DNA of 64,000 bases, from contig CALZMQ010000014.1 in the NCBI GenBank assembly GCA_945788625.1, positions 19,506 to 83,505 on the forward strand. Direction: 5' to 3'. This document shows, one piece after another, positions 8,562-17,763 of the stretch. A program made the position numbers and the translations under genes. Every line of letters begins with the position of its first letter. The first letter of the stretch is position 1. The notes under the pieces are model-generated. The model saw nothing but the letters and a program-made list of their open reading frames with translations, searched no databases and was not told where the DNA came from. Source of the DNA: an uncultured Woeseiaceae bacterium. Its GTDB lineage: Bacteria; Pseudomonadota; Gammaproteobacteria; Steroidobacterales; Woeseiaceae.

Positions 8562-9578
8562 GTACAGCTGCATGCCCGCGACAATCTCCAATGCAATTGC
8601 CGCCGGACCCGTTCCGCCGAGTTCGATACCTGCCGGTCCGTGCAGACGGCCCTCCAGGGCGGCGGCGAGATCACCGAGGTCGCCCATCAGCCTCCGGCGC
8701 CTGCCGGCGGGACCGAGCAAGCCGATGTAGCCCACGCGCGAATCGGCAAGTTGTTGCAGGTAGGCACGATCACTGACCAGGTGATGGCTCATGACGATCG
8801 CCATATCGAATGCATCCAGGTCGAGATGCGCATTCACTTCATCCGCCGGCACGCTCAGTATCGCTGTCGCATCCGGCAATGCGCGGGCGTCGATATAAGC
8901 CGGCCGGTGATCGGTAACCGTGCATCGCCACCCGAGCTCGCACGCGATCTTGACGACCGGTTCGCAATCGAGCCCGGCCCCGAGAACCAGCAGCGCCGGT
9001 GACGGCATGACCGGCGAGTACAGGATGCTGCAGGCACCGTCCGCAGTCTGTATGTCGCGCAAACCCGCCGACGCGTTATCCTTCCACTCCCGCACGATTG
9101 AGTGTGCCGGCTCCTCGCCGGGAGCCGGCATATCGCCGTTTCGTATGATGGCTGACGCTCCGGCCTCGATCGCCGCAGATTCGGAGCGGATAACCGTGGC
9201 GAGCACAGCCGGCGTGCCGCCGTTCAGGATTTCCGCGATGGCCGCAAACGGCCGGTACGCCTCCTCAGGCAGTAATGGTTGCAGCAGGACATTCATGCTG
9301 CCGTCGCAGCCGACACCGAGCCCCCAAAGCTCATCGTCGGCACCGAGGTCGTAGGTCGCGGTTTGCGCCGTGCCGGTTTCGATCACCTGTCGTGCACGCT
9401 CGACCAGATCGCCTTCGAGGCAGCCTCCCGACAACATGCCGCAAAAATTGCCGTCGGCGTCGATGATCATCCGCCCGCCCGCCTTGCTGTAAGTCGAGCC
9501 CGCGGTATTGAACACGGTCACCAGAACGAGCGCCTGGCCTCGCGATTCCCTTTCCTTGAAAAATTCGTACAGGCGCAT
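8544..9578 (-). CDS. XdhC/CoxI-family molybdenum cofactor insertion protein
   Basis: A 344-residue XdhC-family protein. Relatives bind sulfurated molybdopterin and insert it into xanthine dehydrogenase or CO-dehydrogenase-type enzymes. The N-terminal part shows VFNTAGSTYSKAGGRMIIDADGN and MLSGGCLEGDLVERA. The C-terminal Rossmann domain shows LGAGLDCEPVVKIACELGW and GLLGPAGRRRRL. Its start is 3 bases downstream of the TauE-family gene, so both belong to one minus-strand transcript. Confidence 0.9.
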   Translation of the reverse strand: MRLYEFFKERESRGQALVLVTVFNTAGSTYSKAGGRMIIDADGNFCGMLSGGCLEGDLVERARQVIETGTAQTATYDLGADDELWGLGVGCDGSMNVLLQPLLPEEAYRPFAAIAEILNGGTPAVLATVIRSESAAIEAGASAIIRNGDMPAPGEEPAHSIVREWKDNASAGLRDIQTADGACSILYSPVMPSPALLVLGAGLDCEPVVKIACELGWRCTVTDHRPAYIDARALPDATAILSVPADEVNAHLDLDAFDMAIVMSHHLVSDRAYLQQLADSRVGYIGLLGPAGRRRRLMGDLGDLAAALEGRLHGPAGIELGGTGPAAIALEIVAGMQLYLSQRV

Positions 9579-9581
9579 GAT

Positions 9582-10310
9582 TCAGGCGGCCAGGCCGACG
9601 TACAGCAAGCGCAGTGCCGTTACCGTGACCAGGGATTTGAATGCGAATCGGAACAGCGCCTCCGATATTCGATCGATTACCATTTTTCCGACCCAGGTTC
9701 CCAGGAAAGCCGCCAGCAACGAAAACACGATGATCTCAAGGTATGGCAGGTAGTCAAACCCGTTGATCGCATACCCCGAGATCTTGAAGATGCCCATGCC
9801 CGTGAGACAGGCCGCCATCGTACCGACAACGTCCCGCCTCCCGAGTTTCGTATGCAGGATAACGGCGTGCAACAGCGCGCCGTAGGCGAACAAGGTCGAG
9901 AACAGGGAATGAATGAAGCCAACAATAGCCCAGGGATGCCTCAGCTTCGGACGCCAGCTGACGCCCGGCAACCAGATCGCGATCAGCATGACGATACTGA
10001 TCGCGGTCGCTATCAAACGTTCCGGCAACTCGACGTAAAGACGGGCGCCAATCGCCACGGCGAAAATACTGCCAACGAGAAAGGGCCCGGCGATCTTCCA
10101 GTCGATGTTGCCCCGGAAAAGCACCGCACGAGCCGACGTGGAGCCGATGAGCAGCGTCGAATGAATCGGAACGATAGCGGCAACCGGCAGAACGGTGCTG
10201 GTCACGGCGAGTATGATCATGGCACCGCCCGCCGCGAATGCCGCGTTGCACAGTGCGGCAAAGAAGCTGCCGGCCACGATGATATACAAGGAGGTGTCGA
10301 CGTCGAGCAT
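9582..10310 (-). CDS. TauE/SafE (TSUP) family membrane transporter
   Basis: A 242-residue integral membrane protein with about eight hydrophobic helices in two halves. It has small-residue-rich helix starts (AAGGAMIILAV, GTMAACLTGMG) characteristic of the TauE/SafE sulfite or sulfoacetate exporter family. Located immediately upstream of xdhC in the same transcript. TSUP genes beside XdhC are common, but a specific substrate cannot be inferred. Start at 10310 gives an N-terminus leading straight into the first helix. Confidence 0.82.
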   Translation of the reverse strand: MLDVDTSLYIIVAGSFFAALCNAAFAAGGAMIILAVTSTVLPVAAIVPIHSTLLIGSTSARAVLFRGNIDWKIAGPFLVGSIFAVAIGARLYVELPERLIATAISIVMLIAIWLPGVSWRPKLRHPWAIVGFIHSLFSTLFAYGALLHAVILHTKLGRRDVVGTMAACLTGMGIFKISGYAINGFDYLPYLEIIVFSLLAAFLGTWVGKMVIDRISEALFRFAFKSLVTVTALRLLYVGLAA

Positions 10311-10467
10311 GCCTTAGCTTAGCCGATAGGAAATTTCCGGGCGCCAATTATCGACCCGGTGGCAGGCCTTGTCTCTGCATCGATGGCGAATGTTGGAAGC
10401 ACTGATTGAGTTTCCGGGACAATCCGTGTACTAGACTGCGTTCACCTGGAACTTTTGGACTTGCCGC

Positions 10468-12672
10468 TTGAACGGGACACTCTTGCTCCTGGTGGCGTTT
10501 TTCCTGTCGACCGGTGCGTACGCACAGTCCGCGGAACGCCCCCTCACGCCGCCGCAAATGAACGCCGGCAGGTTGTCCGCCACGCCTGACATTGACGGGC
10601 GAGTACTCGACGACGACGCCTGGTCCGGACTGGTTCCCGGCAGCGGCTTCTGGCAGGTGCAACCGAATGACGGTCAGCCGGCAACGCAAAAGACGGAGGT
10701 CTTCGTCGGCTACACCGACACGGCGCTTTACATCGGTGTCATCGCGCGTGACGACAACCCCGAAGACATCATCGTCTCCGACAGTCGCCGGGACTCGAGC
10801 CTCAGCGATACCGATGCGTTTCTCGTCGTCATCGACGGCCTGCTGGACCGTCAGAACGGCTACGTGTTCGGTACCAATGCGGCCGGCATGGAATACGACG
10901 GGCAGGTTACCAGGGAAGGTTCCGGCGACAATTTCGGTTCCGGTGGCGGCGGTTTCAACCTGAACTGGGATGGCGCGTGGTCGGTCAGATCGAGGATCAC
11001 CGCGATCGGCTGGAGCGCGGAATTCGAGATTCCGTTTCGCACATTGCGTTACGGGACCGACGCGTCACAGACCTGGGGCATCAATTTTCAACGCATCATC
11101 CGGCGCAACAACGAAATTGCCTATTGGGCGCCGCTGGAACGCAACCGCAACCTGTACCGGGTGTCGGAAGCCGGGACATTGCACGGTGTCGAGCCCCCTG
11201 CGCAGCGCAACCTCAAGATAACGCCGTACATGCTGGGTCGGGCGCGGCGCGGTGGCGCGGTGACGGGCACGGACAGCGACGCCGAAGCCGGTCTCGACGT
11301 GAAGTACTCGGTGACCCCCAGCCTGACGCTCGACCTGACCTACAACACGGACTTCGCGCAGGTGGAAGCCGACGAACAGCAGGTCAACCTCGACAGGTTC
11401 AACCTGTTCTTCCCGGAAAAACGTCCGTTCTTCCTCGAGAACGCCGGCCAGTTCTCGGTCGGCAACGGCGAGGAAGTCGAGATGTTTTTCAGCCGCCGGA
11501 TCGGCATCGGCGTGGACGGTAATCCAATTCCCGTGCAGGGCGGTGCACGCCTGTCCGGCAAGGTCGGCGAAAAGACCAATTTAGGGCTCCTGTACATGGG
11601 CACGGAAGCCGTCTCGGGCACTGCACCAGCCAACCGGTTTGCCGTATTGAGGGCCAACCGGGAGTTGCCGAACCGGTCCTCGATCGGCGCCATTTTCGTC
11701 AATCGTGACGGCGACGGTTCGCACCTGGTCCCGGCGAGCGACGACTACAACCGCACCTGGGCCGTCGACGGTCGATGGGGCGTGGGCGACAATCTACTGG
11801 TCGAGGGCTGGGCGGCGAAGACGACGACTCCGGGACGCGCAGGCAGGGACGACGCGTTTTCGCTGAAAGCCGATTACAGCTCGGCAAAGTGGGCGATGAG
11901 CGCGCACTACACGGAGGTTGGCGGGGACTTCAACCCGGAAATCGGTTTCCTGGCCCGCACCGACTACCGGAAGACACGGCTGTTTCTGCTGCGTCGTGTG
12001 CGGCCCGACGACTTGTGGGGATTGCTCGAGGTTCGGCCGCACGTCTCGTACACGGGCTTCTGGAAATTCGACGGCTTCCAGGAGACCGGTTTCCTGCACC
12101 TCGACACGCACTGGGAGTTCAAGACCAGCGCAGAAGTGCACACGGGGGTCAACTTCACGCGTGCCGGTGTAATCGACGCGTTCGAAATCGTCGACGGCGT
12201 AGTGATACCGCCCGGCACCTACGATCATTCGGAAGTCGCGCTCGGCTATTTCACCGACGGATCCAGGCCGCTGAGTTTTTCGGCGCGCGCTGTGGTCGGG
12301 GGTCGCTTCGGCGGCGATCGCGTGTCCATCTCGCCAGCAGTCAGCTTTCGCGTCGGCGAGACCTTTCGCTCCGAACTCTCGGTCAACTACAACGATTTCG
12401 ACCTGCCGGTACCGAACGGTGACTTCAGCGCAAACCTGGCGCGGTTGCGCCTGTCGTACTCGTTCACGCCCAAGATGCAGATTCAGACCCTGATCCAGTA
12501 CAACGACACGAGCGACCAGCTTGGCACCAACGTGCGGTTCTCCTGGCTGCGAACGGGGAATTCGGGCTTATACGTCGTCTACAACGAAGTCGACGAGCGC
12601 GCTGCAGGAGCGCCGCCGAGAGGCCGCGAGTTCATTCTCAAGTACAGTTATATATTCGACGTATTCAATTAG
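10468..12672 (+). CDS. CBM9-like/DUF5916 outer-membrane protein
   Basis: A 734-residue exported protein. After a signal peptide ending AYAQ comes a CBM9-like beta-sandwich (ATPDIDGRVLDDDAWSG, VFVGYTDTALYIGVIARD, DTDAFLVVIDG) of about 200 residues. Then follow long amphipathic strands (FEIPFRTLRYG, LTLDLTYNTDFAQVEADEQQ, FFPEKRPFFLENAGQF) that match DUF5916 and predict an outer-membrane barrel. Relatives occur with peptidases and TonB-type uptake; function is unproven. The start is a TTG at 10468 without a clear Shine-Dalgarno, chosen because it begins a proper signal peptide. Confidence 0.8.
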   Translation: MNGTLLLLVAFFLSTGAYAQSAERPLTPPQMNAGRLSATPDIDGRVLDDDAWSGLVPGSGFWQVQPNDGQPATQKTEVFVGYTDTALYIGVIARDDNPEDIIVSDSRRDSSLSDTDAFLVVIDGLLDRQNGYVFGTNAAGMEYDGQVTREGSGDNFGSGGGGFNLNWDGAWSVRSRITAIGWSAEFEIPFRTLRYGTDASQTWGINFQRIIRRNNEIAYWAPLERNRNLYRVSEAGTLHGVEPPAQRNLKITPYMLGRARRGGAVTGTDSDAEAGLDVKYSVTPSLTLDLTYNTDFAQVEADEQQVNLDRFNLFFPEKRPFFLENAGQFSVGNGEEVEMFFSRRIGIGVDGNPIPVQGGARLSGKVGEKTNLGLLYMGTEAVSGTAPANRFAVLRANRELPNRSSIGAIFVNRDGDGSHLVPASDDYNRTWAVDGRWGVGDNLLVEGWAAKTTTPGRAGRDDAFSLKADYSSAKWAMSAHYTEVGGDFNPEIGFLARTDYRKTRLFLLRRVRPDDLWGLLEVRPHVSYTGFWKFDGFQETGFLHLDTHWEFKTSAEVHTGVNFTRAGVIDAFEIVDGVVIPPGTYDHSEVALGYFTDGSRPLSFSARAVVGGRFGGDRVSISPAVSFRVGETFRSELSVNYNDFDLPVPNGDFSANLARLRLSYSFTPKMQIQTLIQYNDTSDQLGTNVRFSWLRTGNSGLYVVYNEVDERAAGAPPRGREFILKYSYIFDVFN

Positions 12673-12681
12673 CAGGATTCG

Positions 12682-12924
12682 TCAGGATTCCTGCGACTCG
12701 TCTTGCCGGGTTTCTTCGGCCTTGCTGCGATGACGGTTGCGCCATGTCCTTACGGTGATCGACGCAAGTATGGAGACCAGGCCGACGGCAAGGTATGTCG
12801 GACCCATCTGGGCATCAACGCCTATATAAAGCACACCGAGGATGAATGTCACGCCAATGACCGCATACAGTGTGGGTAGTGCTTTGTAGACCGGTGTCGG
12901 CAACCACATATTTTCTACTCTCAC
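12682..12924 (-). CDS. Small two-helix membrane protein, unknown
   Basis: An 80-residue protein with two hydrophobic segments (LYAVIGVTFILGVLYIGV and YLAVGLVSILASITV) and a charged cytoplasmic-type tail (RTWRNRHRSKAEE). I do not recognise a family. The start could be the ATG at 12924 or an internal ATG 15 bases later (MWLPTP). It lies tail to tail with the DUF5916 gene, and a good CRP-like site is 51 bases upstream. It is probably real given clean composition and context. Confidence 0.55.
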   Translation of the reverse strand: MRVENMWLPTPVYKALPTLYAVIGVTFILGVLYIGVDAQMGPTYLAVGLVSILASITVRTWRNRHRSKAEETRQDESQES

Positions 12925-12974
12925 GCTTGGACATAATGATTATCAACATCTTATTTGGCGCGGACAAGGGCTTG

Positions 12975-12990
12975 TGTGACTGACATCACG
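12975..12990. promoter_or_regulatory. Candidate CRP-type operator
   Basis: TGTGACTGACATCACG matches TGTGA-N6-TCACA in nine of ten half-site positions. It lies between the hemolysin-III gene and the small membrane protein gene, 51 bases upstream of the latter's start, where an activator site would be expected. No cAMP receptor gene is in the window. Confidence 0.5.
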
Positions 12991-13015
12991 AATTGCCGCT
13001 TTTGCGCATCGGCAC

Positions 13016-13693
13016 TCAGACGGGCAGATTAACCGGCAATACATGCCAGACGACGCCGAGAAAGTGACAGGCGCCACCACCGAGCACGAACAGGTGCCAG
13101 ACCGCGTGATTGAACGGCACCCTGTCGGCGACGTAGAAAACGGCACCGACTGAATAACAAATGCCGCCGGCAACCAGCCACGCCATGCCGTTGGCGCCGA
13201 TGGCCTCAGCCATTTGCGGCGCGGCCAGCACGATGAGCCACCCCATGGCCAGGTAGCTGGCAAGTGCCACTTTCGGGAACCGGTGCCGCAGCCAGAGTTT
13301 CTTGACGATCCCGGCTGTCGCGAGCGCCCAGATCGTACCGAACAGCCACCAGCCCGTGTTGGTTCTCATGGCGACGAGCAGGAACGGCGTGTAAGTGCCC
13401 GCTATCAGGAGGTATATCGCGCAGTGATCCAGCAATTTGAAGATCTCGCGATGGCGCGATGCATACATCCCGTGATAGACGGTGGACGCGAGAAACAGCG
13501 CAATCAGCGTCGCGCCGTAGATCGAACTGGCCACGATTCGCCACGGGTCAGCTGCACTGATCGAAAGGTACAGCATCCACGACAATCCCAGGATACTCAG
13601 CAACGCGCCGAAGCCGTGCGTGGTCGCATGCACGATTTCTTCGCGCACGCTGTACTTGGATAGGGTCGTATTGTCCACCATCACCCGCATCAT
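13016..13693 (-). CDS. Hemolysin III / PAQR family membrane protein
   Basis: A seven-helix integral membrane protein of 225 residues. The PAQR metal-binding signature is present: REEIVHATTHGFGA near the N-terminus, STVYHGMY and LLDHCAIYLLIAGTYTPF in the middle, and FNHAVWHLFVLGGGACHF near the C-terminus. Bacterial members (YqfA/HlyIII) affect membrane energetics or lipid hydrolysis; true haemolysis is usually not shown. Several clustered ATG/GTG codons at the start make the first four residues uncertain. Confidence 0.88.
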   Translation of the reverse strand: MMRVMVDNTTLSKYSVREEIVHATTHGFGALLSILGLSWMLYLSISAADPWRIVASSIYGATLIALFLASTVYHGMYASRHREIFKLLDHCAIYLLIAGTYTPFLLVAMRTNTGWWLFGTIWALATAGIVKKLWLRHRFPKVALASYLAMGWLIVLAAPQMAEAIGANGMAWLVAGGICYSVGAVFYVADRVPFNHAVWHLFVLGGGACHFLGVVWHVLPVNLPV

Positions 13694-13774
13694 ACGCAGG
13701 CGTGTCCGTTAGCGATTGCCATTTCGCGCCAATCGCAGCAAGCGTTAGAATCAACTTCTGGTATCGAAGAGGAA

Positions 13775-15544
13775 ATGGGTTTGAATACACAGACCACAGT
13801 GTCGAGTTCTGCGCGCACGTTAATCGTTGTTGCGACGATACTGTCGATACTCAGCGCCTGCGCAACTCGAACAAGTGTACCGAGAGAAGAAATCACGATT
13901 TCCCTCATCGGTACCAACGATGTTCACGGCGAACTGATTTCGAGACCCGCGCGCGGCGGGCTGGTTGCGATTTCGGCATACGTCGACGCCGTTCGTGCGG
14001 CCCGCAGTCAGGACAACGGTGCGGTGCTGCTCATAGATGCCGGCGACATGTGGCAGGGAACGCTCGAATCCAACCTCGTCGAAGGCGCCGCCGTGGTCGA
14101 GGCCTACAATGCGATCGGCTACGACGCGGCCGCCATCGGCAACCACGAATTCGACTTCGGCCCGATCGGCAATAAAGCGATCCCGGAAGACGTCAACGAC
14201 GATCCTCGTGGCGCCCTGAAGAAACGTGTATCCGAAGCGGCCTTTCCGATTCTTGCCGCGAATTTGATCGACGAGGCCGCGGGAAGCCCGGTCGCCTGGG
14301 ACAACGTTCAGCCTTCGGTGATCGTCGACGTCGCCGGCATCAAGGTAGGCATCATCGGTGTCATTTCGGAGAAAGCCCTGTACGCGACGATTTCGGCGAA
14401 TACGATCGGGCTCAGGATCGCGCCGATCGTACCGACAATTATCGCTGAGGCGACCAGGTTGCGCGCCGACGGCGCGTCGATAGTCATCGTGACCGCGCAC
14501 GCCGGAGGGCGTTGCACGAATTTCGAACGCCGCACCGATGTCTCGTCCTGCGACCTGTCAGGCGAAATTTTCCGCGTGGCGTCCGAACTGCCCGAGAAAT
14601 TCGTCGACCACATTTTCGCAGGCCACGTTCATGAGGGCATCGCACACATTGTCAACGGCATTTCGATTACCTCCGGCTATTCCAATACACGCGCATTCAG
14701 CCGCGTCGACCTGGGATTCTGTCCTGACATCGGCAGCGTCTGCTCCCGTGCAGTACATGCGCCGCATCACGCTTGCCTGTCAGTGCAACGATCCACCGGT
14801 GCGTGCGCCCGTCCCGATGACGATCCCGCCGAAGTCGTCGCCGCCGTCTACGAGGGCCGCGAGCTGACGCCTGACCCGGTTGTTGTCGCAATAGCCGCGC
14901 GAGCGGCGCAATTTGCAGAGACAATCAAGGGCGAGAAACTCGGCGTGCGGCTACAGGCTGGTTTCTGGCACCCGCCCGCAACTGAATCGCCGCTAGCCAA
15001 CCTGATGACCGATGCGTTGCTCGACGCGATGGACGCGGATATTGCGCTGCACAATGTCGTCGGTGGCATACGCGACATTCTGCCGCAAGGCGATTTAGCC
15101 TACGGCTCGGTTTACCAGATGTTCCCATTCGACAATCGTGTCGTGATGCTCGACCTGAGCGGGCGGGAACTTCGGGAAGTCATCGCCGCGCAGGTTCGTA
15201 ATCATCACCGGCGCGCCGGCTTCTCCGGAATGCGCGTGTTCGTGGGCTGCGCCGAAGACAAGATGGACGTCGTCATGAAACTCGCGGAGGGCAAACCGAT
15301 ACGGGATGACGACCGGGTCCGTGTGGTTGTGAACGACTACCTTGCGTTGGGTGGAGACGGCATACTGACGCCCATCATGCCCGACGGGGGTTTCGCTGTG
15401 AACGAAGGCATGCCGCTGACGCGCGACGTGCTCATCGACTGGTTCCGGGCCAGGACGGAACCGCTGCATCCCGACGATTTCATGAGCACGGATAACCCGC
15501 GATGGAACCTGCCGGCAATGATGCCGGACTCCTGCATGCCGTGA
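13775..15544 (+). CDS. Lipoprotein 5'-nucleotidase / UDP-sugar hydrolase family
   Basis: A 589-residue periplasmic phosphoesterase. It has a lipobox (ILSACAT) near residue 28. The metallophosphatase motifs are in order: GTNDVHGE, DAGDMWQG, GNHEFDFG, TAHAGG and AGHVHEG. The C-terminal 5'-nucleotidase domain contains SPLANLMTDALLDAMDADIALHN and FPFDNRVVMLDLSG. It would hydrolyse nucleotides or UDP-sugars at the outer surface for scavenging. The last residues are followed at once by an unrelated acyl-CoA-ligase fragment, so its extreme C-terminus may have been altered by a rearrangement. Confidence 0.88.
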   Translation: MGLNTQTTVSSSARTLIVVATILSILSACATRTSVPREEITISLIGTNDVHGELISRPARGGLVAISAYVDAVRAARSQDNGAVLLIDAGDMWQGTLESNLVEGAAVVEAYNAIGYDAAAIGNHEFDFGPIGNKAIPEDVNDDPRGALKKRVSEAAFPILAANLIDEAAGSPVAWDNVQPSVIVDVAGIKVGIIGVISEKALYATISANTIGLRIAPIVPTIIAEATRLRADGASIVIVTAHAGGRCTNFERRTDVSSCDLSGEIFRVASELPEKFVDHIFAGHVHEGIAHIVNGISITSGYSNTRAFSRVDLGFCPDIGSVCSRAVHAPHHACLSVQRSTGACARPDDDPAEVVAAVYEGRELTPDPVVVAIAARAAQFAETIKGEKLGVRLQAGFWHPPATESPLANLMTDALLDAMDADIALHNVVGGIRDILPQGDLAYGSVYQMFPFDNRVVMLDLSGRELREVIAAQVRNHHRRAGFSGMRVFVGCAEDKMDVVMKLAEGKPIRDDDRVRVVVNDYLALGGDGILTPIMPDGGFAVNEGMPLTRDVLIDWFRARTEPLHPDDFMSTDNPRWNLPAMMPDSCMP

Positions 15545-15669
15545 CGCCCGGCTACTGGAATGCGCCGGCGGAAACCGAAGCGGCGTTTATCGACGACTGG
15601 TTCAAGACGGGAGACATCGGATGGGTCGAAGCCGACGGCACGGAATCTCAAATCGGGCGCCGAACTTAG
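15541..15669 (+). pseudogene. Orphan fragment of an AMP-forming acyl-CoA ligase
   Basis: A 42-codon stretch reads TPGYWNAPAETEAAF, DDWFKTGDIGWVEADG, then degenerates and stops. This is the well-known adenylate-forming ligase core around the TGD motif. About 350 upstream residues and the C-terminal domain of such an enzyme are missing. The first codon overlaps the nucleotidase stop as GTGA, but no independent function is likely. Best read as debris left by recombination at the edge of the lower-quality region 15670-17728. Confidence 0.7.
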
Positions 15670-15876
15670 CGACGAGCAGGTTCGCGCTTAGTGAGCTGGC
15701 TGTGATCGTTGGTACCCGATCGGTCGTAGGCGACAAAACTGGGACAGAACCAGACGCCCAACAGACCGCTACCAGCCCAAGAGCAGCCGCTCGATTGACC
15801 GCTTTCGGGGTATGATGTATTTCTGCTTATGACCCATTGCAGCCCCTCGACTCAAGCATGAAAAGTAAGACTTAGG

Positions 15877-16359
15877 ATGAACCTTGCAACCGGTGTTTTC
15901 GACGTTTGGCCATTTCGGCGAGACTCGGATGCGACTAGGTTTTTTCTCCTCTACACGTCTCAAACTAAGGCAGATAGATACTTCAATGGCGGGCGTTTCT
16001 GGCAGATTCCAAGCAATGCCGTACGAGAAGGCGAGTCAATTGAGAACGCAATTCTTCGGCGCTTAGGAGACAACGGGCTTACTGCGTCGACGATCTGGGC
16101 TGGCGAGCACGCCTACATCATATATAACCGCCGTTTTCAGGAGATGCAGTTAATCGGTGTATACGCGGCTGAAATCAAGCGGGCTGATGTTCAACTTGAT
16201 CCCGACGAGAACTCCGAGTACGGGTGGTACACACTGGACGAGTCTCTTGATCGAGTTCACTTCCGAGGCCTCAAGGAGGGGCTGCGCTCCGTTCATGAAT
16301 ACATTACAGGAGTTTCGGAGCCTGCCGAAGAGCTTTGTTTATACCGAGAATCAAAGTGA
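15877..16359 (+). CDS. Degenerate Nudix-fold protein
   Basis: A 160-residue protein resembling Nudix hydrolases: an N-terminal strand FDVWPFRRD, then WQIPSNAVREGESIENAILRRLGDNGL where the Nudix box should be, then a late strand YGWYTLDESLDRVHF. The box keeps GES, but the first glycine and the REL-EE metal-binding glutamates are replaced (RRLGDN). Hydrolysis of nucleoside diphosphates is therefore doubtful. Base composition is more AT-rich than in neighbours, suggesting acquisition. It stands alone between an enzyme fragment and a broken HNH gene; the 207 bases before it hold nothing I recognise. Confidence 0.6.
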   Translation: MNLATGVFDVWPFRRDSDATRFFLLYTSQTKADRYFNGGRFWQIPSNAVREGESIENAILRRLGDNGLTASTIWAGEHAYIIYNRRFQEMQLIGVYAAEIKRADVQLDPDENSEYGWYTLDESLDRVHFRGLKEGLRSVHEYITGVSEPAEELCLYRESK

Positions 16360-16574
16360 CGTAACTGTGTATTGGGCGTCGGCTTCTGGCCAAACTGAGT
16401 CGGTCAGAGTGTCCCCAAACAAGACGCTCAGGCGACCGCTATTGGAAAAAGCCGCCACTCATTAGCAAAGGAATGTCCTGACCCAAACGTACCGCTCGGA
16501 CGCCATTCTCAAGCCTTTAATGACTACGTTTTACACTGATTAATTCTATTAAATACAGTGAGATAAGTATATGC

Positions 16575-16594
16575 TACTGTATATTGTAACAGTA
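16575..16594. promoter_or_regulatory. LexA (SOS) box
   Basis: TACTGTATATTGTAACAGTA fits the gammaproteobacterial LexA consensus CTGT-N8-ACAG with symmetric flanking TA. It lies in an AT-rich intergenic stretch 28 bases before the start codon of the DUF222-HNH gene, where LexA would occlude the promoter. Related DUF222/13E12 genes in mycobacteria are known SOS genes. Confidence 0.8.
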
Positions 16595-16622
16595 TTTAAT
16601 TTGTCTGTTTGGAGCGCCTGTC

Positions 16623-17728
16623 ATGCCCTCTTCTGTCGCCCAATTACACCCCAGGTACACCCGTTCCGAGTCGCTCGGCGACGAGATCACCGAACTCTAT
16701 GGATTCATCACCGCTGCTACTTACGACTTATTAGTGAAGATCCGTGAGTTCGACCGAGAAGGACTGTGGAAGCTGGAAGGCATCTGTTCCTGTGCCCACT
16801 GGCTCAACTGGAAGTGCGGTATCGGCATGAACGCCGGGCGAGAGAAAGTACGGGTGGCGAATGCACTCGCTGACCTGGCAAAGATCAGCGAAGCATTTCG
16901 GCTGGGTGAAATCAGCTACTCGAAAGTCCGTGCTATCACACGGGTGGCGACACCCCATAACGAGGATTACCTGTTGATGATCGCTCAACATGGTACTGCC
17001 CATCATGTCGAGTCTCTCGTGCGCGGTTATCGGCGGGCGGAGCGATTGAACGACGAGGACGTTGCTTCGCAGCAGTTCAATAGCCGCTCCCTGACGTATC
17101 GCTGGGACGATGACGGTTCTTTGCTGTCTCGGCGGATCGCTACCAGGTGATGCTGCACTTGCACCCCCACGTTACCGCGGTAACGTCGGAGCGGGAATCA
17201 GGCCACATCGAGGACGGTCCACACGTTACCGCGGTAACGTCGGAAAGAATATGCTGCGACACCTCCATCAGCACGCTGGTCGAGGATGAGATAGGCGAAC
17301 CGCTGTCCATTGGCCGCAAATCTCGCGTTATTCCACCTGCAATGCGGCGTGCATTGAAAGCCAGGGACAAGAACTGCCGCTTTCCGGGCTGCACACACCG
17401 CTACCGCATCGACGGACACCACATCAAGCACTGGGCCAATGGTGGTGAGACGAGTCTCGACAACCTGGTGCAGCTGTGTCGCTTTCACCATACGCTGGTG
17501 CACGAGGGTGGATTTGCTTGCGAGAAGGACAAGGACGGGAATGTCGTCTTCAGGAACCCGCTGGGGCACAGAATCGATGCGTCGGGCCAGGGCTCACGGT
17601 CATTCAATGACGAAGTCGTTGCTAACGCCAGGGAAATACTCGAAGACCGCCACATCCACTCACAGACCTGTGTCACGAAGTGGCGGGGTGAAAAGATGGA
17701 TTGTGACCTCGCCGTTGGGCATCTGTGA
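16623..17728 (+). pseudogene. DUF222-HNH endonuclease gene, internally deleted and frameshifted
   Basis: Two reading frames encode one broken member of the DUF222/13E12 HNH nuclease family. Bases 16623-17150 give the DUF222 N-terminus (ITELYGFITAATYDLL, SCAHWLNWKCGIGMNAGREKVRVA). Near 17132 the sequence jumps frame to ADRYQVMLHL, normally found well over 100 residues later. Frame two then gives the HNH domain: CRFPGCTHR, IDGHHIKHWANGG, NLVQLCRFHH. A deletion between GSLLS and ADRYQV explains both the missing middle and the frame change. The HNH part alone could still be translated from ATG 17150, but the intact nuclease cannot. The upstream LexA box is intact. Confidence 0.75.
17168..17244 (+). 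repeat. Two copies of a 23-base repeat with a perfect palindrome
   Basis: The 23-base unit occurs at 17168-17190 and 17222-17244. It contains the perfect 16-base palindrome CGTTACCGCGGTAACG. The 54-base period keeps frame, so both copies encode HVTAVTSER inside the HNH-gene remnant. The second copy sits where family members carry a GPH-x-SAETS-like segment, so the first is probably a local duplication. Confidence 0.8.
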
Positions 17729-17763
17729 GCGCTGCGGGATCGGCAGGACTCCGATAATTACGA

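Noticed and set aside
9279..10322. Plus-strand open frame across xdhC and tauE
   Set aside because: Composition is typical of an antisense shadow; both minus-strand genes have clear family motifs.
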